Of a DNA stretch of 32,444 nt, positions 1 through 7,593 are shown in pieces. The notes beneath the pieces were generated by a model. That model saw only the letters and a program-made list of their open reading frames with translations. It had not been told where the DNA came from and made no database searches. The position numbers and the translations under genes were made by a program. Source of the stretch: JBBQKI01 sp038326725. Its GTDB lineage: Bacteria; Bacteroidota; Bacteroidia; Flavobacteriales; Flavobacteriaceae. The stretch is from contig JBBQKI010000024.1 in assembly GCA_038326725.1 (NCBI GenBank), forward strand, positions 1-32,444, read 5' to 3'. Positions within the stretch are counted from its first letter, which is position 1. Every line of letters starts with the position of its first letter.

Positions 1-3
1 AAA

Positions 4-1668
4 ATGAAATACTCAGACAAAATACTTTCCCAAACCCTTACCCAATTGTGCGAAGCCAAAGGAATTGACCACATCGTGATTTCCCCGGGGTCGCGGAACG
101 CACCTTTAACATTGGGTTTTGTTGACGATCCGAAAACGAAAACCTTTAGCATAGTTGACGAACGTTGCGCCGCTTTTTTTGCTTTAGGGCTTTGCCAACA
201 ACTTAATAAACCGGTGGCCGTGGTTTGTACGTCCGGTTCAGCATTACTTAATTTTTATCCCGCCGTTGCTGAAGCTTTTTACAGCGATCTGCCTTTGGTT
301 ATTATTTCAGCGGACAGGCCCGCAGATTTTATTGATATTGGAGATGGGCAGACCATCCGGCAGGAAGGTGTTTTTGAAAACCATATTTTATATAGTGCTA
401 ATTGCAAAGAGGGCGACGATACCCAAATTTTCAACGAGACGGAGATTAACATTGCCCTGAACACGGCTATTGAATTGCAAGGCCCGGTGCACATCAATAT
501 TCCCTTTTCGGAACCCTTGTACAATACGGTGGAAAACCAATTGGTTTGGCCGCAGGATGTGCCCAGCCGGAAAAATGATGAAACTATTGATGAAGATTTG
601 GCTCCCTTTTTGGAGCAATGGAATTCCGCTTCAAAAAAAATTATTTTGATTGGCGCATTACCTCCAAATTCCTTAGAATACCATTATATTCAAGCCTTGG
701 CAACTGATACAAGCGTAATCGTTTTTACCGAAGCCACTTCAAATATTCATCATGAAAACTTTTTTCCGGCAATCGATCAATTGATCGCGCCGTTGAGCGG
801 GGAAGAATTTAAAGCACTTGCGCCTCATATTTTACTCACTTTCGGAGGAATGGTGGTTTCAAAAAAAGTAAAAACCTTCCTTCGCGATTTTCCCCCAAAA
901 GCACATTGGCATGTGGATGTGAAAAACGCCAACGATACTTTTTTCGTATTGAATCACCATTTTAAAACCTCGCCCAATTCGTTCTTTAAAGAATTTCTAC
1001 CGAAGACCGAAATTGTAGAAAGTACATTCAATATGGATTGGCGGTTGCTGAAAAAATATCGGTTGCAGCGGCACGATATTTATGAGAATGAAATCCCTTT
1101 TTCCGATTTCAAGGTTTTTTCGGCTTTGTTTAAAACCTTGCCAAGCCCAAGCCAGCTTCAATTAAGCAATAGCGCCACCATCCGTTACGCCCAACTTTTT
1201 CCCTTAAAAAAAGGAATTCAGGTTTTTTGCAACCGTGGCACCAGTGGCATTGATGGGTGCACCAGTACTGCAATCGGGGCGGCTTGCGCTTCTAAATTGT
1301 CCACAGTTTTCATCACCGGGGATCTGGGTTTTTTCTATGACAGCAATGCGCTTTGGAACAATCATATTCCCACGAATTTTAAATTAATAGTGGTGAACAA
1401 TAGGGGTGGAGGGATTTTTAAAATCTTACCCGGAAATTCCGATTCCGAGACTTTCAAAACATATTTTGAAACCAAGCATAATTTTTCAGCCAAACTTTTA
1501 TGTGAAATGCATGGTTTTGAATATGTTTCCGCAACAAATGAAATAGAATTGGAAACCGAATTGAACGGTTTTTATTTTGATACCGAAAAACCCAAACTTT
1601 TGGAAATTTTTACTCCTTCGGAAATTAATGCAGAAGTGCTTTTGGGGTATTTTGAATTTATTAAATAG
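4..1668 (+). CDS. menD: MenD, SEPHCHC synthase
   Basis: This encodes 2-succinyl-5-enolpyruvyl-6-hydroxy-3-cyclohexene-1-carboxylate synthase. This cytosolic thiamine-diphosphate enzyme joins isochorismate and 2-oxoglutarate in menaquinone synthesis. The 554 residues match the family's usual length. Visible motifs are ISPGSRNAPL (residues 27-36), the cofactor-activating glutamate in VDERCAAFFALG (E53), and the C-terminal diphosphate/metal motif GDLGFF (439-444) followed by VVNNRGGGIF with N465 and N466. The ATG lies three bases from the window edge, so the upstream promoter is not visible. Its likely menaquinone partner, menB, follows at 4312 on the same strand but is separated by a CvfB-like gene and two reverse-strand genes. 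Confidence 0.96.
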   Translation: MKYSDKILSQTLTQLCEAKGIDHIVISPGSRNAPLTLGFVDDPKTKTFSIVDERCAAFFALGLCQQLNKPVAVVCTSGSALLNFYPAVAEAFYSDLPLVIISADRPADFIDIGDGQTIRQEGVFENHILYSANCKEGDDTQIFNETEINIALNTAIELQGPVHINIPFSEPLYNTVENQLVWPQDVPSRKNDETIDEDLAPFLEQWNSASKKIILIGALPPNSLEYHYIQALATDTSVIVFTEATSNIHHENFFPAIDQLIAPLSGEEFKALAPHILLTFGGMVVSKKVKTFLRDFPPKAHWHVDVKNANDTFFVLNHHFKTSPNSFFKEFLPKTEIVESTFNMDWRLLKKYRLQRHDIYENEIPFSDFKVFSALFKTLPSPSQLQLSNSATIRYAQLFPLKKGIQVFCNRGTSGIDGCTSTAIGAACASKLSTVFITGDLGFFYDSNALWNNHIPTNFKLIVVNNRGGGIFKILPGNSDSETFKTYFETKHNFSAKLLCEMHGFEYVSATNEIELETELNGFYFDTEKPKLLEIFTPSEINAEVLLGYFEFIK

Positions 1669-1684
1669 TACTTCGTTACCTTTG
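1652..1684 (+). promoter_or_regulatory. Bacteroidota-type promoter of the CvfB-like gene
   Basis: TACCTTTG at 1677-1684 matches the -7 consensus TAnnTTTG exactly, and TTG at 1652-1654 can serve as the -33 element (spacer 22). The box starts 9 bases after the menD stop, and the next ATG is at 1689, so a transcript from here would be leaderless or nearly so. This suggests that the downstream gene can be expressed independently of menD. The promoter is inferred from consensus only. Confidence 0.5.
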
Positions 1685-1688
1685 AAGA

Positions 1689-2519
1689 ATGATAAATTTA
1701 GGAGAATATAATACCCTGACCATACTTCGGGAAACCGACCCGGGGCTTTATTTGGGCGATGATGAGGGCGAAGTGGTTTTGCTTCCACACAAATACAAAC
1801 CTGAAAATTTTGAGATTAATGATGAACTTCAGGTTTTTATTTATCTGGACAATGAAGAACGCCCCATTTCCACCACTTTGGAACCCTATTTAACACTCAA
1901 CACTTATGGGTATTTGCATTGTATGGACGTAAACCAATATGGCGCATTTATGGATTGGGGACTGGAAAAACAACTGTTTGTCCCTTTTAAGGAACAGGCC
2001 CGACCAATGCAAAAAAGTAATTGGTACATCGTGTATTTATATTTGGACGAAAAAACCAACAGACTTGTTGGTTCCAGCAAAACCAACCGGTTTTTGAACA
2101 ATGAAGTCTTGACCGTTGAAGCTTTTCAGGAAGTTGATATTTTGGTTACCCACATTACGGATAAAGGGGCTAACGTAATTATAAATGGTGTTCATAAAGG
2201 GCTGATTTATTTTGAGGATATTTTTGAGGATATTCGAACAGGGGACAGGATGAAGGCTTATGTAAAAAAAATAAGGGAAGACAATAAGATTGATGTAGTG
2301 CTTCAAAAGCCGGGCTATTTAAGTATTGAACCCAACGCAGTTTTTATCCGTGAAGAGCTGGAAGCTGCAGGCGGATTTTTGCCCTTTCACGACAAAACCG
2401 ACCCGGAAACCATAAAGAATGAATTGGGGATGAGCAAGAAAAGTTTTAAAAAAGCTATTGGAACACTTTATAAGGATAAACAGATTATAATAAAGGAAGA
2501 TGGAATTGAACTAATTTAA
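1689..2519 (+). CDS. CvfB/YitL-like S1 RNA-binding protein
   Basis: The 276-residue protein has the layout of the CvfB family (YitL, conserved virulence factor B): an N-terminal S1-like barrel (about 9-66, TILRETDPGLYLGDDEGEVVLLP), a second S1 domain (about 70-130, YGYLHCMDVNQYGAFMDWGL), a third (about 145-210) and a C-terminal winged helix (about 220-276, with LGMSKKSFKKAIGTLYKD). Members bind RNA and affect gene expression; the precise target is unknown. The gene follows menD by 20 bases but has its own candidate promoter. The start is fixed by the ATG four bases after the TACCTTTG box. No signal peptide is visible, so it is cytosolic. Confidence 0.85.
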   Translation: MINLGEYNTLTILRETDPGLYLGDDEGEVVLLPHKYKPENFEINDELQVFIYLDNEERPISTTLEPYLTLNTYGYLHCMDVNQYGAFMDWGLEKQLFVPFKEQARPMQKSNWYIVYLYLDEKTNRLVGSSKTNRFLNNEVLTVEAFQEVDILVTHITDKGANVIINGVHKGLIYFEDIFEDIRTGDRMKAYVKKIREDNKIDVVLQKPGYLSIEPNAVFIREELEAAGGFLPFHDKTDPETIKNELGMSKKSFKKAIGTLYKDKQIIIKEDGIELI

Positions 2520-2574
2520 TCCATTCTTGACTTTAGAAGCATTACTACTGATTACTGACCACTAAACACTTTTT

Positions 2575-3012
2575 TCAATACCCCCGATTTATCCTAAAGG
2601 GCGCACACCGTGCACAAATTCCATACGGTGGGCAAGGGGAAAGCAAATCCAAGCCTCTGGATTCTTGGTAAACCAGGTTTTTTACGGTGGTTTTTCCATC
2701 AGAAACATACTCTCCCTTCTTGGCAAAACCATAATTGGAATTCAAATCAATTTCTAGGGAAGATTCAATATAATTCTGCGATTCCAAAACGGCTTCCCCC
2801 ATATTTACGGGTTGCCGGTAGTTTTCACGGTTCATTTTAAAGGTGGGTACTTTTGCGAAAAACTTTGGGGCGGTTTCCACGGAAAAAGTAGTCAAATCTT
2901 CAATCTCCGGAAGCGAAGTGGCCTTGATGGTGAAGTAGCGCGTTTCAAAATCATACTGGGCAGAAGCCAACATGGGAAGTAAAAACAGTACGAATAAACC
3001 AATTTTTTTCAT
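2575..3012 (-). CDS. Small secreted protein with a Cys-rich tail, unknown function
   Basis: I do not recognise this 145-residue protein. It begins with a clear type I signal peptide (MKKIGLFVLFLLPMLASA, cleavage before QYDF). The mature part has no recognised domain. It ends in CPPYGICARCAPFRINRG, three cysteines within 10 residues next to prolines, a pattern that could form a disulfide or bind metal. It lies 51 bases downstream of the papain-like peptidase gene on the same strand and could be co-transcribed with it. It converges with the CvfB-like gene across a 55-base spacer. Confidence 0.7.
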   Translation of the reverse strand: MKKIGLFVLFLLPMLASAQYDFETRYFTIKATSLPEIEDLTTFSVETAPKFFAKVPTFKMNRENYRQPVNMGEAVLESQNYIESSLEIDLNSNYGFAKKGEYVSDGKTTVKNLVYQESRGLDLLSPCPPYGICARCAPFRINRGY

Positions 3013-3063
3013 TTAAGAAATTTTGTTATCAGATTTTCAATCAATAATTGCACCGAACAATAT

Positions 3064-4176
3064 TTACAACCTCAATTTTTTACCCAAATCCTTCGGCAAG
3101 GCATCTTTATGGACCATAACGCTTATGGCCTTCAGTTTCATATATACCTCACTGAAATATACGTAACCCCCGTTGGCGGTCCGCGCTTCATCGGTGCCCC
3201 AACTGTTTTTTACTTTATAGTATGTTGTTCCGTTTTGATCTTTCAACATTCCGGTGATGTGCATTAAATGGTCATCGGTGGTGTTGTAATTTTCAAATTC
3301 ATCTTGACGGTATTGTTGGGTGATTTCCTTTTCTGTATAAATTCCCTGCAAGGCTTTTACTTTATTCTCGGGGTTTTCGGGAATTACCGCCACCCCATCT
3401 TTTGAAGAAAAGGATTTTTCACTAACATCACAATCCAAGTTTACGGAATACCCATTTTTCAAAGCGTTATCCACCACGGCCATCATTTCTTCCAGTGGTA
3501 CATTGTAGAAATTGCCATTGCTCCAATTATCCGGGATGTTTAAAATAAAATTTGAATAATAGGGTTGGTGTGAATAGGAAGTTATTGTTATATAATCTTT
3601 TGGGTTGATTTTCGTGTTTTGCAAAAAGGTTTGCGGGGTATATTGTTTCCCTTCAAAAGTGAAGGAATTTACGTTTTTTCCCAAATAAACATCCAGCACG
3701 GCATCAATGCTTTGCTTCCAATTTTTGCTCAAGGGCTTGCTGGCCGTATAGGTTTTAAGCATTCCTTCCAATACCGCGACCATCTCGGCGTGGTTGTGGG
3801 AATCTTCATGTTGAGCCAAACCGCTGAAAGCTTGTTGTGGCACCAAACCAAATTCGCTGATGGAATTGATTACATCATGCGCCAAGCCGCCTTCGCTGAA
3901 CTGTGCCTTCCCTTGCCGCATCACATAATTTTCGGCTTTTTCAGGATAAGTATTCCGCACCGTGTACATTTCCGAAAGGTCTATGGGTTTTCCCGTTAGC
4001 CGGATGATTTCCGATTCTAAAAAAGAAGAGGTGGCAAAACTCCAACATGTGCCCGTTTGTCCCTGACTTATAACCGGGGTGGTTTCCAAATCTATAGTTT
4101 CGGTAAAGATATAGGGTTGTTGGGCGGAGAGATTTAGGGTGAAAAGTAATCCAAATAGAAAAAGTAGTTTATACAT
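3064..4176 (-). CDS. Secreted C1 (papain-fold) peptidase, bleomycin-hydrolase-like
   Basis: This is a 370-residue cysteine peptidase with a signal peptide (cut near LNLSA-QQ, residue 18). The catalytic set is visible and intact: oxyanion Gln38 and nucleophile Cys44 in SQGQTGTCWSF, His306 in DDHLMHITGM and Asn324 in VKNSWGTDEA. The order, spacing and GxxxYxKVKNSWG end resemble aminopeptidase C/bleomycin hydrolase (C1B) rather than classical papain, but this copy carries an export signal, so it acts in the periplasm or outside the cell. No inhibitory pro-domain is obvious: the active cysteine lies only about 25 residues after the signal peptide. The small secreted gene at 2575-3012 lies just downstream. 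Confidence 0.88.
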   Translation of the reverse strand: MYKLLFLFGLLFTLNLSAQQPYIFTETIDLETTPVISQGQTGTCWSFATSSFLESEIIRLTGKPIDLSEMYTVRNTYPEKAENYVMRQGKAQFSEGGLAHDVINSISEFGLVPQQAFSGLAQHEDSHNHAEMVAVLEGMLKTYTASKPLSKNWKQSIDAVLDVYLGKNVNSFTFEGKQYTPQTFLQNTKINPKDYITITSYSHQPYYSNFILNIPDNWSNGNFYNVPLEEMMAVVDNALKNGYSVNLDCDVSEKSFSSKDGVAVIPENPENKVKALQGIYTEKEITQQYRQDEFENYNTTDDHLMHITGMLKDQNGTTYYKVKNSWGTDEARTANGGYVYFSEVYMKLKAISVMVHKDALPKDLGKKLRL

Positions 4177-4179
4177 AAG

Positions 4180-4256
4180 GTAGTAATGAGTAGTTAGTAT
4201 TGAGTAATTAGTAAATGAAAGTTTTTAAACAAATCAACGCATCAACGCATCAACAA
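4180..4256. repeat. Short degenerate tandem repeats upstream of the peptidase gene and menB
   Basis: Two simple-sequence tracts sit back to back in the 135-base divergent spacer. At 4180-4216 units of the kind TAGTAATGAG / TAGTTAGTAT / TGAGTAATTAG are repeated. At 4233-4256 the octamer ATCAACGC occurs twice, followed by ATCAACAA. They are too short and lack spacers, so they are not a CRISPR array. Confidence 0.6.
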
Positions 4257-4311
4257 ATTCAAGAATCAATTCAAATCTGCAATTGATTATATTTACGCTA
4301 AAATAAAAAAT

Positions 4312-5151
4312 ATGCAGACAATCCACTGGAAAACCGCGAAAGAATATACAGATATTACTTATAAAAAATGCGAGGGTGTGGCGCGGATTGCTTTTAACCG
4401 TCCAGAAGTGCGCAATGCCTTTCGCCCGAAGACCACAGCCGAACTACTCGATGCTTTTCACGACGCACAGGAAGATACCTCCATTGGCGTGGTGCTACTT
4501 TCCTCCGAAGGACCTTCGGCAAAGGATGGGGTTTATAGTTTTTGCAGTGGTGGCGATCAACAGGCGCGTGGTCACCAAGGCTATGTGGGCGATGATGGGC
4601 AGCACCGGTTGAATATACTTGATGTACAAAGACTTATTCGTTTTATGCCGAAAGCAGTGATTGCGGTGGTTCCGGGCTGGGCCGTGGGTGGCGGGCACAG
4701 CTTGCACGTGGTTTGCGATTTAACCTTGGCCAGTAAAGAACACGCCATTTTTAAGCAGACCGATGCGGATGTAACTAGTTTTGATGGCGGCTACGGAAGT
4801 GCTTATTTAGCGAAAATGGTGGGACAAAAGCGGGCGCGCGAAATCTTTTTCCTCGGAAGGAATTACAGTGCTCAGGAAGCTTTTGAAATGGGGATGGTAA
4901 ATGCCGTTATACCGCACAACGAACTGGAAGATACTGCATATCAGTGGGCGCAGGAAATCCTTGCGAAAAGTCCCACTTCCATCAAAATGCTGAAGTTTGC
5001 GATGAACCTTACCGATGACGGGATGGTGGGCCAACAGGTTTTTGCAGGGGAAGCTACTCGACTCGCATATATGACGGACGAAGCCAAAGAAGGCCGCGAT
5101 GCCTTCCTTGAAAAGCGTAAGCCTAATTTTCAGAAGAAGTGGTTGCCTTAG
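4312..5151 (+). CDS. menB: MenB, 1,4-dihydroxy-2-naphthoyl-CoA synthase
   Basis: This crotonase-fold enzyme cyclises o-succinylbenzoyl-CoA to 1,4-dihydroxy-2-naphthoyl-CoA in menaquinone synthesis. The 279 residues fit the family. Visible are the substrate loop CSGGDQQARG (78-87), the oxyanion-hole stretch PGWAVGGGHSLHVVCDLTLAS (121-141), and FKQTDADVTSFDGGYGS (147-163) with conserved Ser/Asp/Gly/Tyr. Asp151 sits where bicarbonate-dependent MenB proteins have Gly, so this copy probably belongs to the type that carries its own carboxylate instead of bound bicarbonate. A weak hairpin with a T-run follows the stop. Confidence 0.96.
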   Translation: MQTIHWKTAKEYTDITYKKCEGVARIAFNRPEVRNAFRPKTTAELLDAFHDAQEDTSIGVVLLSSEGPSAKDGVYSFCSGGDQQARGHQGYVGDDGQHRLNILDVQRLIRFMPKAVIAVVPGWAVGGGHSLHVVCDLTLASKEHAIFKQTDADVTSFDGGYGSAYLAKMVGQKRAREIFFLGRNYSAQEAFEMGMVNAVIPHNELEDTAYQWAQEILAKSPTSIKMLKFAMNLTDDGMVGQQVFAGEATRLAYMTDEAKEGRDAFLEKRKPNFQKKWLP

Positions 5152-5580
5152 TTAGTTGCTCGTTGATTGTTGTGGGTTTCCATTTTTGAAGGTCTTAAAG
5201 CCTTATTTTTTGCTGGATTTCTGCGCTTTCTTTCAATTCAATTATCCGCATTTGACTAAAATTCCACTTTTCGGAAAGTTAAATTCAGTTATCTAATCAG
5301 CCTCGGTTAAACAGCCATATTTTTTTTATACTTCCTTTCCCTGAAATCATAAACGTGTAAAATCATATATTTTTTTTTCGAAGTGATATTAATTCATATC
5401 AACATCAAAATTGGCGATTTTTTGATTTCCTCTTTTGTAAGAATGGTAGTCAAAAGTGAGTGTAATTTTTTCGTCCTTTCAGATTTTATTTTTTCCCAAG
5501 AGTCATTTTTTAAAATCAATTCTCTAGAATGGTAACCAATTAAAATTGGGTCTCTAATTGGTAAAATACCATAATTATTT
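5152..5580. other. 429-base spacer without an intact gene
   Basis: Between menB and the SDR gene I find no intact ORF. The spacer holds the weak menB terminator, a very AT-rich middle (5310-5400, with long T runs) and, on the minus strand, an open but startless reading frame described separately (5394-5588). The drop in G+C marks the left edge of the AT-rich stretch that continues to about 8920. Confidence 0.6.
5189..5211 (+). terminator. Possible terminator after menB
   Basis: AAGG and CCTT (5189-5192 and 5201-5204) can form a short hairpin, followed by ATTTTTT. It lies about 40 bases after the menB stop. The stem is only four pairs with one further wobble, so this is weak. Confidence 0.3.
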
Positions 5581-5588
5581 TTACGTTT
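5394..5588 (-). pseudogene. Unidentified coding fragment downstream of the SDR gene
   Basis: The minus strand is open for about 64 codons, ending in TGA at 5394-5396, and reads like protein: NYGILPIRDPILIGYHSREL, later WEKIKSERTKKLHSLL and TKEEIKKSPILMLI. There is no usable start codon near its beginning and it overlaps the end of the SDR gene in another frame, so it looks like the 3' remainder of a lost gene. I do not recognise the family. It could also be a chance open frame in AT-rich DNA. Confidence 0.35.
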
Positions 5589-6279
5589 TTAAAGTAGATA
5601 TACCACCATCCACATGTATAATCTGTCCTGTTATCCAACTTGATTTAGGGGAAAGTAAAAACTCAACCATATTTACAATATCATTAGTTGTTCCAATTCT
5701 TTTTAGCGGATGTCGCTGTGCATTTGCTTCCTTTTTCTGTTCGCTATTTAATAAAGAACCTGCCAAAGGTGTTTCGGTTAGCGAAGGCGCTATACAATTC
5801 ACTCTTATTTTTGGTGCATACTCAGCAGCCAATGCTTTTGTTAACCCTTCAATAGCACCTTTAGATGCAGACACCTGTGCATGAAAGGGCAAACCAGTTT
5901 GTACCGCAACAGTAGAAAATAATATAATAGTAGCATTTTCGCTGTTTTTTAGTTTTGAGGCAACAGCTTGTATTGTTTTTATTGCTCCCACAACCTGCAA
6001 GTTATAGTCATTTACAAAATCGGCTGGTTTTATTCTTTCAAATGGTCGAAGGTTGATGCTGCCCGGACAGTATATAACACCCGTTAATGTTTTAGGTAAA
6101 AAATCAAGTGAAAAGTTTTCATCCAAAACATTTAATTGGCAGTATTTTATTAAAGGATGTTCTGATTGTATTTCATTCTTATTAAAAGTTCCAAATACCT
6201 TATCGCCGTTATCAGCCAATTGCATAGCAAGTGCCTTACCAATTCCTGAAGAAGCACCAATGATTAAATAGTTTGCCAT
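5581..6279 (-). CDS. SDR-family oxidoreductase with Val at the catalytic Tyr position
   Basis: A 232-residue short-chain dehydrogenase/reductase. The Rossmann motif GASSGIG is at residues 8-14, CPGS (71-74) corresponds to the NNAG-type motif, Ser122 lies in LFSTVA, and the C-terminus ITGQIIHVDGG is typical. The usual YxxxK is VSASK (136-140): Lys140 is present but the Tyr is replaced by Val136 (codon GTG at 5872-5874). All else is well preserved, so the gene does not look decayed. From memory, similar flavobacterial proteins also read QVSASKGAIEG, which would make this a subfamily trait. The substrate is unknown. It is flanked by gene remnants. Confidence 0.85.
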   Translation of the reverse strand: MANYLIIGASSGIGKALAMQLADNGDKVFGTFNKNEIQSEHPLIKYCQLNVLDENFSLDFLPKTLTGVIYCPGSINLRPFERIKPADFVNDYNLQVVGAIKTIQAVASKLKNSENATIILFSTVAVQTGLPFHAQVSASKGAIEGLTKALAAEYAPKIRVNCIAPSLTETPLAGSLLNSEQKKEANAQRHPLKRIGTTNDIVNMVEFLLSPKSSWITGQIIHVDGGISTLKT

Positions 6280-6331
6280 TTAGTATGTATTTCATTTATA
6301 TAAACTTGATCAAAACCCCAAATACCCCCCC

Positions 6332-6400
6332 CTAAGCCTTCTTCACAAACTCCGTCTTCAGTACAATGGTGCTTTTCTCCACCTTGCATTCAATGAAGAA
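6332..6400 (-). pseudogene. Probable C-terminal remnant of a PhnA-like protein
   Basis: The minus strand reads FFIECKVEKSTIVLKTEFVKKA followed by TAG (6332-6334), with a TAA stop only five codons further upstream. The pattern I-x-C-K-x-(6)-LK-x-EFVKK resembles the C-terminus of PhnA/YjdM zinc-ribbon proteins (IDCKIDG...LKSEFVKK), recalled from memory. Nothing of the N-terminal zinc ribbon is present. The piece is short, so chance similarity cannot be excluded. Confidence 0.45.
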
Positions 6401-6439
6401 AAGTGTTGTTTTTTACCTCAGCTCCTTGTTTTATTTTCG

Positions 6440-7312
6440 TTATTTATTAATGCTTTTCGGTGTGAAATATTTATTAACCCAACTTCTAAAATCACCACTT
6501 ATATTGAATTCGTCTCTAACATCTTGAATGTTATTTATTACGCAAAAGTCATGCTGATTCATGTATTTAAACATTTTTGAAAGGTCTTTTCCCATTGCTA
6601 ATCGAGTGATAAACCCTGGGAGTTTTTTATAGCTTACTGGTTTATTAATAGCTTTTGAAAATATTGATGGAATGTTACCAATCTGCAATTCATCGGTAGC
6701 GATTGAAATTGTTTTATTATTGTATTTTTCTTTGTTAGAAATTACGGCAGCAGCTATTTTTCCTATATCATCAACTCCGATCATTTGTTGCTTACACATT
6801 TTATGTAGAGGAGAAATATACTTTCCATTTTTTATATCATTAGCCACTCGCGGGAACAAATGATTTTCGTAAAACGAAGCTGGTCGAAGTATTGTGTAAT
6901 TAAGATTTTTAGATTTTATATAATGTTCAAGTTCAAACTTGCTATCAAAATGAGGTATAGTTGTATTTAGGTCTGCGCCAAGAACAGAGGCGTATACCAA
7001 ATGAGTTTCATTTTCAGGTTTAATTTTGTCAATAAATCGCTTTCCTTGTAGTATCTCCTGGTCTTTTCCCTGTAAAGCTTGTACTAGGTATACTGCGTCA
7101 GCCTGATCAAGATATGATACATAAGAATCAGGATTATTAATATCCCCTTCAATAACTGTAACACCTTGTGTCTTCCATTGCTTCGCTTTTTCTGAATTTG
7201 CATTACGTGTTAAACCAGTAACCAAATTATTTTTTTTTAATTGGTATTTTGCAACAGCACTACCTTGGTTTCCTGTGATACCTGTGATGAAAATATGTTT
7301 TTTACGTTCCAT
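6440..7312 (-). CDS. NmrA-like NAD(P)-binding protein
   Basis: This 290-residue protein is an atypical SDR of the NmrA/HSCARG type. It has the N-terminal dinucleotide motif TGITGNQGSAVA (about 10-21), the strand GLTRNANSEKAKQW typical of the adenosine-phosphate binding edge, EGDINNPDS after beta 3, and the later ILRPASFYENHL motif (about 145-156). Such proteins act as redox sensors or as quinone/NAD(P)H oxidoreductases; substrate and role here are unknown. It is intact, lies in the AT-rich stretch and stands between remnants of PhnA and homocysteine methyltransferase genes. A hairpin-forming inverted repeat lies 36-70 bases before its start. Confidence 0.8.
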   Translation of the reverse strand: MERKKHIFITGITGNQGSAVAKYQLKKNNLVTGLTRNANSEKAKQWKTQGVTVIEGDINNPDSYVSYLDQADAVYLVQALQGKDQEILQGKRFIDKIKPENETHLVYASVLGADLNTTIPHFDSKFELEHYIKSKNLNYTILRPASFYENHLFPRVANDIKNGKYISPLHKMCKQQMIGVDDIGKIAAAVISNKEKYNNKTISIATDELQIGNIPSIFSKAINKPVSYKKLPGFITRLAMGKDLSKMFKYMNQHDFCVINNIQDVRDEFNISGDFRSWVNKYFTPKSINK

Positions 7313-7347
7313 AAATGAATTTTTCTATTATTGACGGGTCATAATGA

Positions 7348-7390
7348 AGCACAACGTTATTGCATAAGAGCCCTTTTGTGCTCAGTTTTT
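7348..7390. repeat. Inverted repeat AGCACAA/TTGTGCT with T-run
   Basis: AGCACAA (7348-7354) and TTGTGCT (7376-7382) form a perfect 7-pair stem around a 21-base loop, followed by CAGTTTTT. It sits directly after the stop codon of the homocysteine methyltransferase remnant (read on the minus strand). It could be a terminator for plus-strand transcription or a cassette-type junction: its loop contains CGTTATTGC, which recurs as CGCTATTGC at 8087-8095 next to another GTGC. Confidence 0.5.
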
Positions 7391-7593
7391 AATCAAACCA
7401 AAATTTACAAATTTCCTTGAGATGAATATGGTCAGTACCACAACCACCACCTATAATACTAAGATTTGGAAGAAGTGTTTTTAGATTTTGATATTTTCAT
7501 GCAAATTTTTCTTTATTTCCCGTATCAAGCGTTTCTGACCCATCTAGTTCTGTATGGCTTTTAGAAGATGCGTTAGCTCTTATTCCCTTTATT
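7389..7593 (-). pseudogene. Homocysteine S-methyltransferase, C-terminal remnant
   Basis: On the minus strand the sequence reads IKGIRANASSKSHTELDGSE, then LDTGNKEKFA, an in-frame TGA (7497-7499), KYQNLKTLLPNLSIIGGGCGTDHIHL and a TAA stop at 7389-7391. This matches the C-terminus of homocysteine S-methyltransferases (Pfam PF02574). ANASSKSHxELD is the family's late motif, and GGGCGTDH is the zinc-site motif usually written GGCCGT, whose two adjacent cysteines bind zinc. Here the first of the pair is Gly. About three quarters of the usual 300 residues are missing; upstream lies a different gene (7594-7971). It is a clear pseudogene. Confidence 0.85.

Noticed and set aside
4233..4256. Repeated ATCAACGC as a possible CRISPR or regulatory array
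   Set aside because: Units are eight bases with no spacers and fewer than three full copies; no cas gene is in the window.
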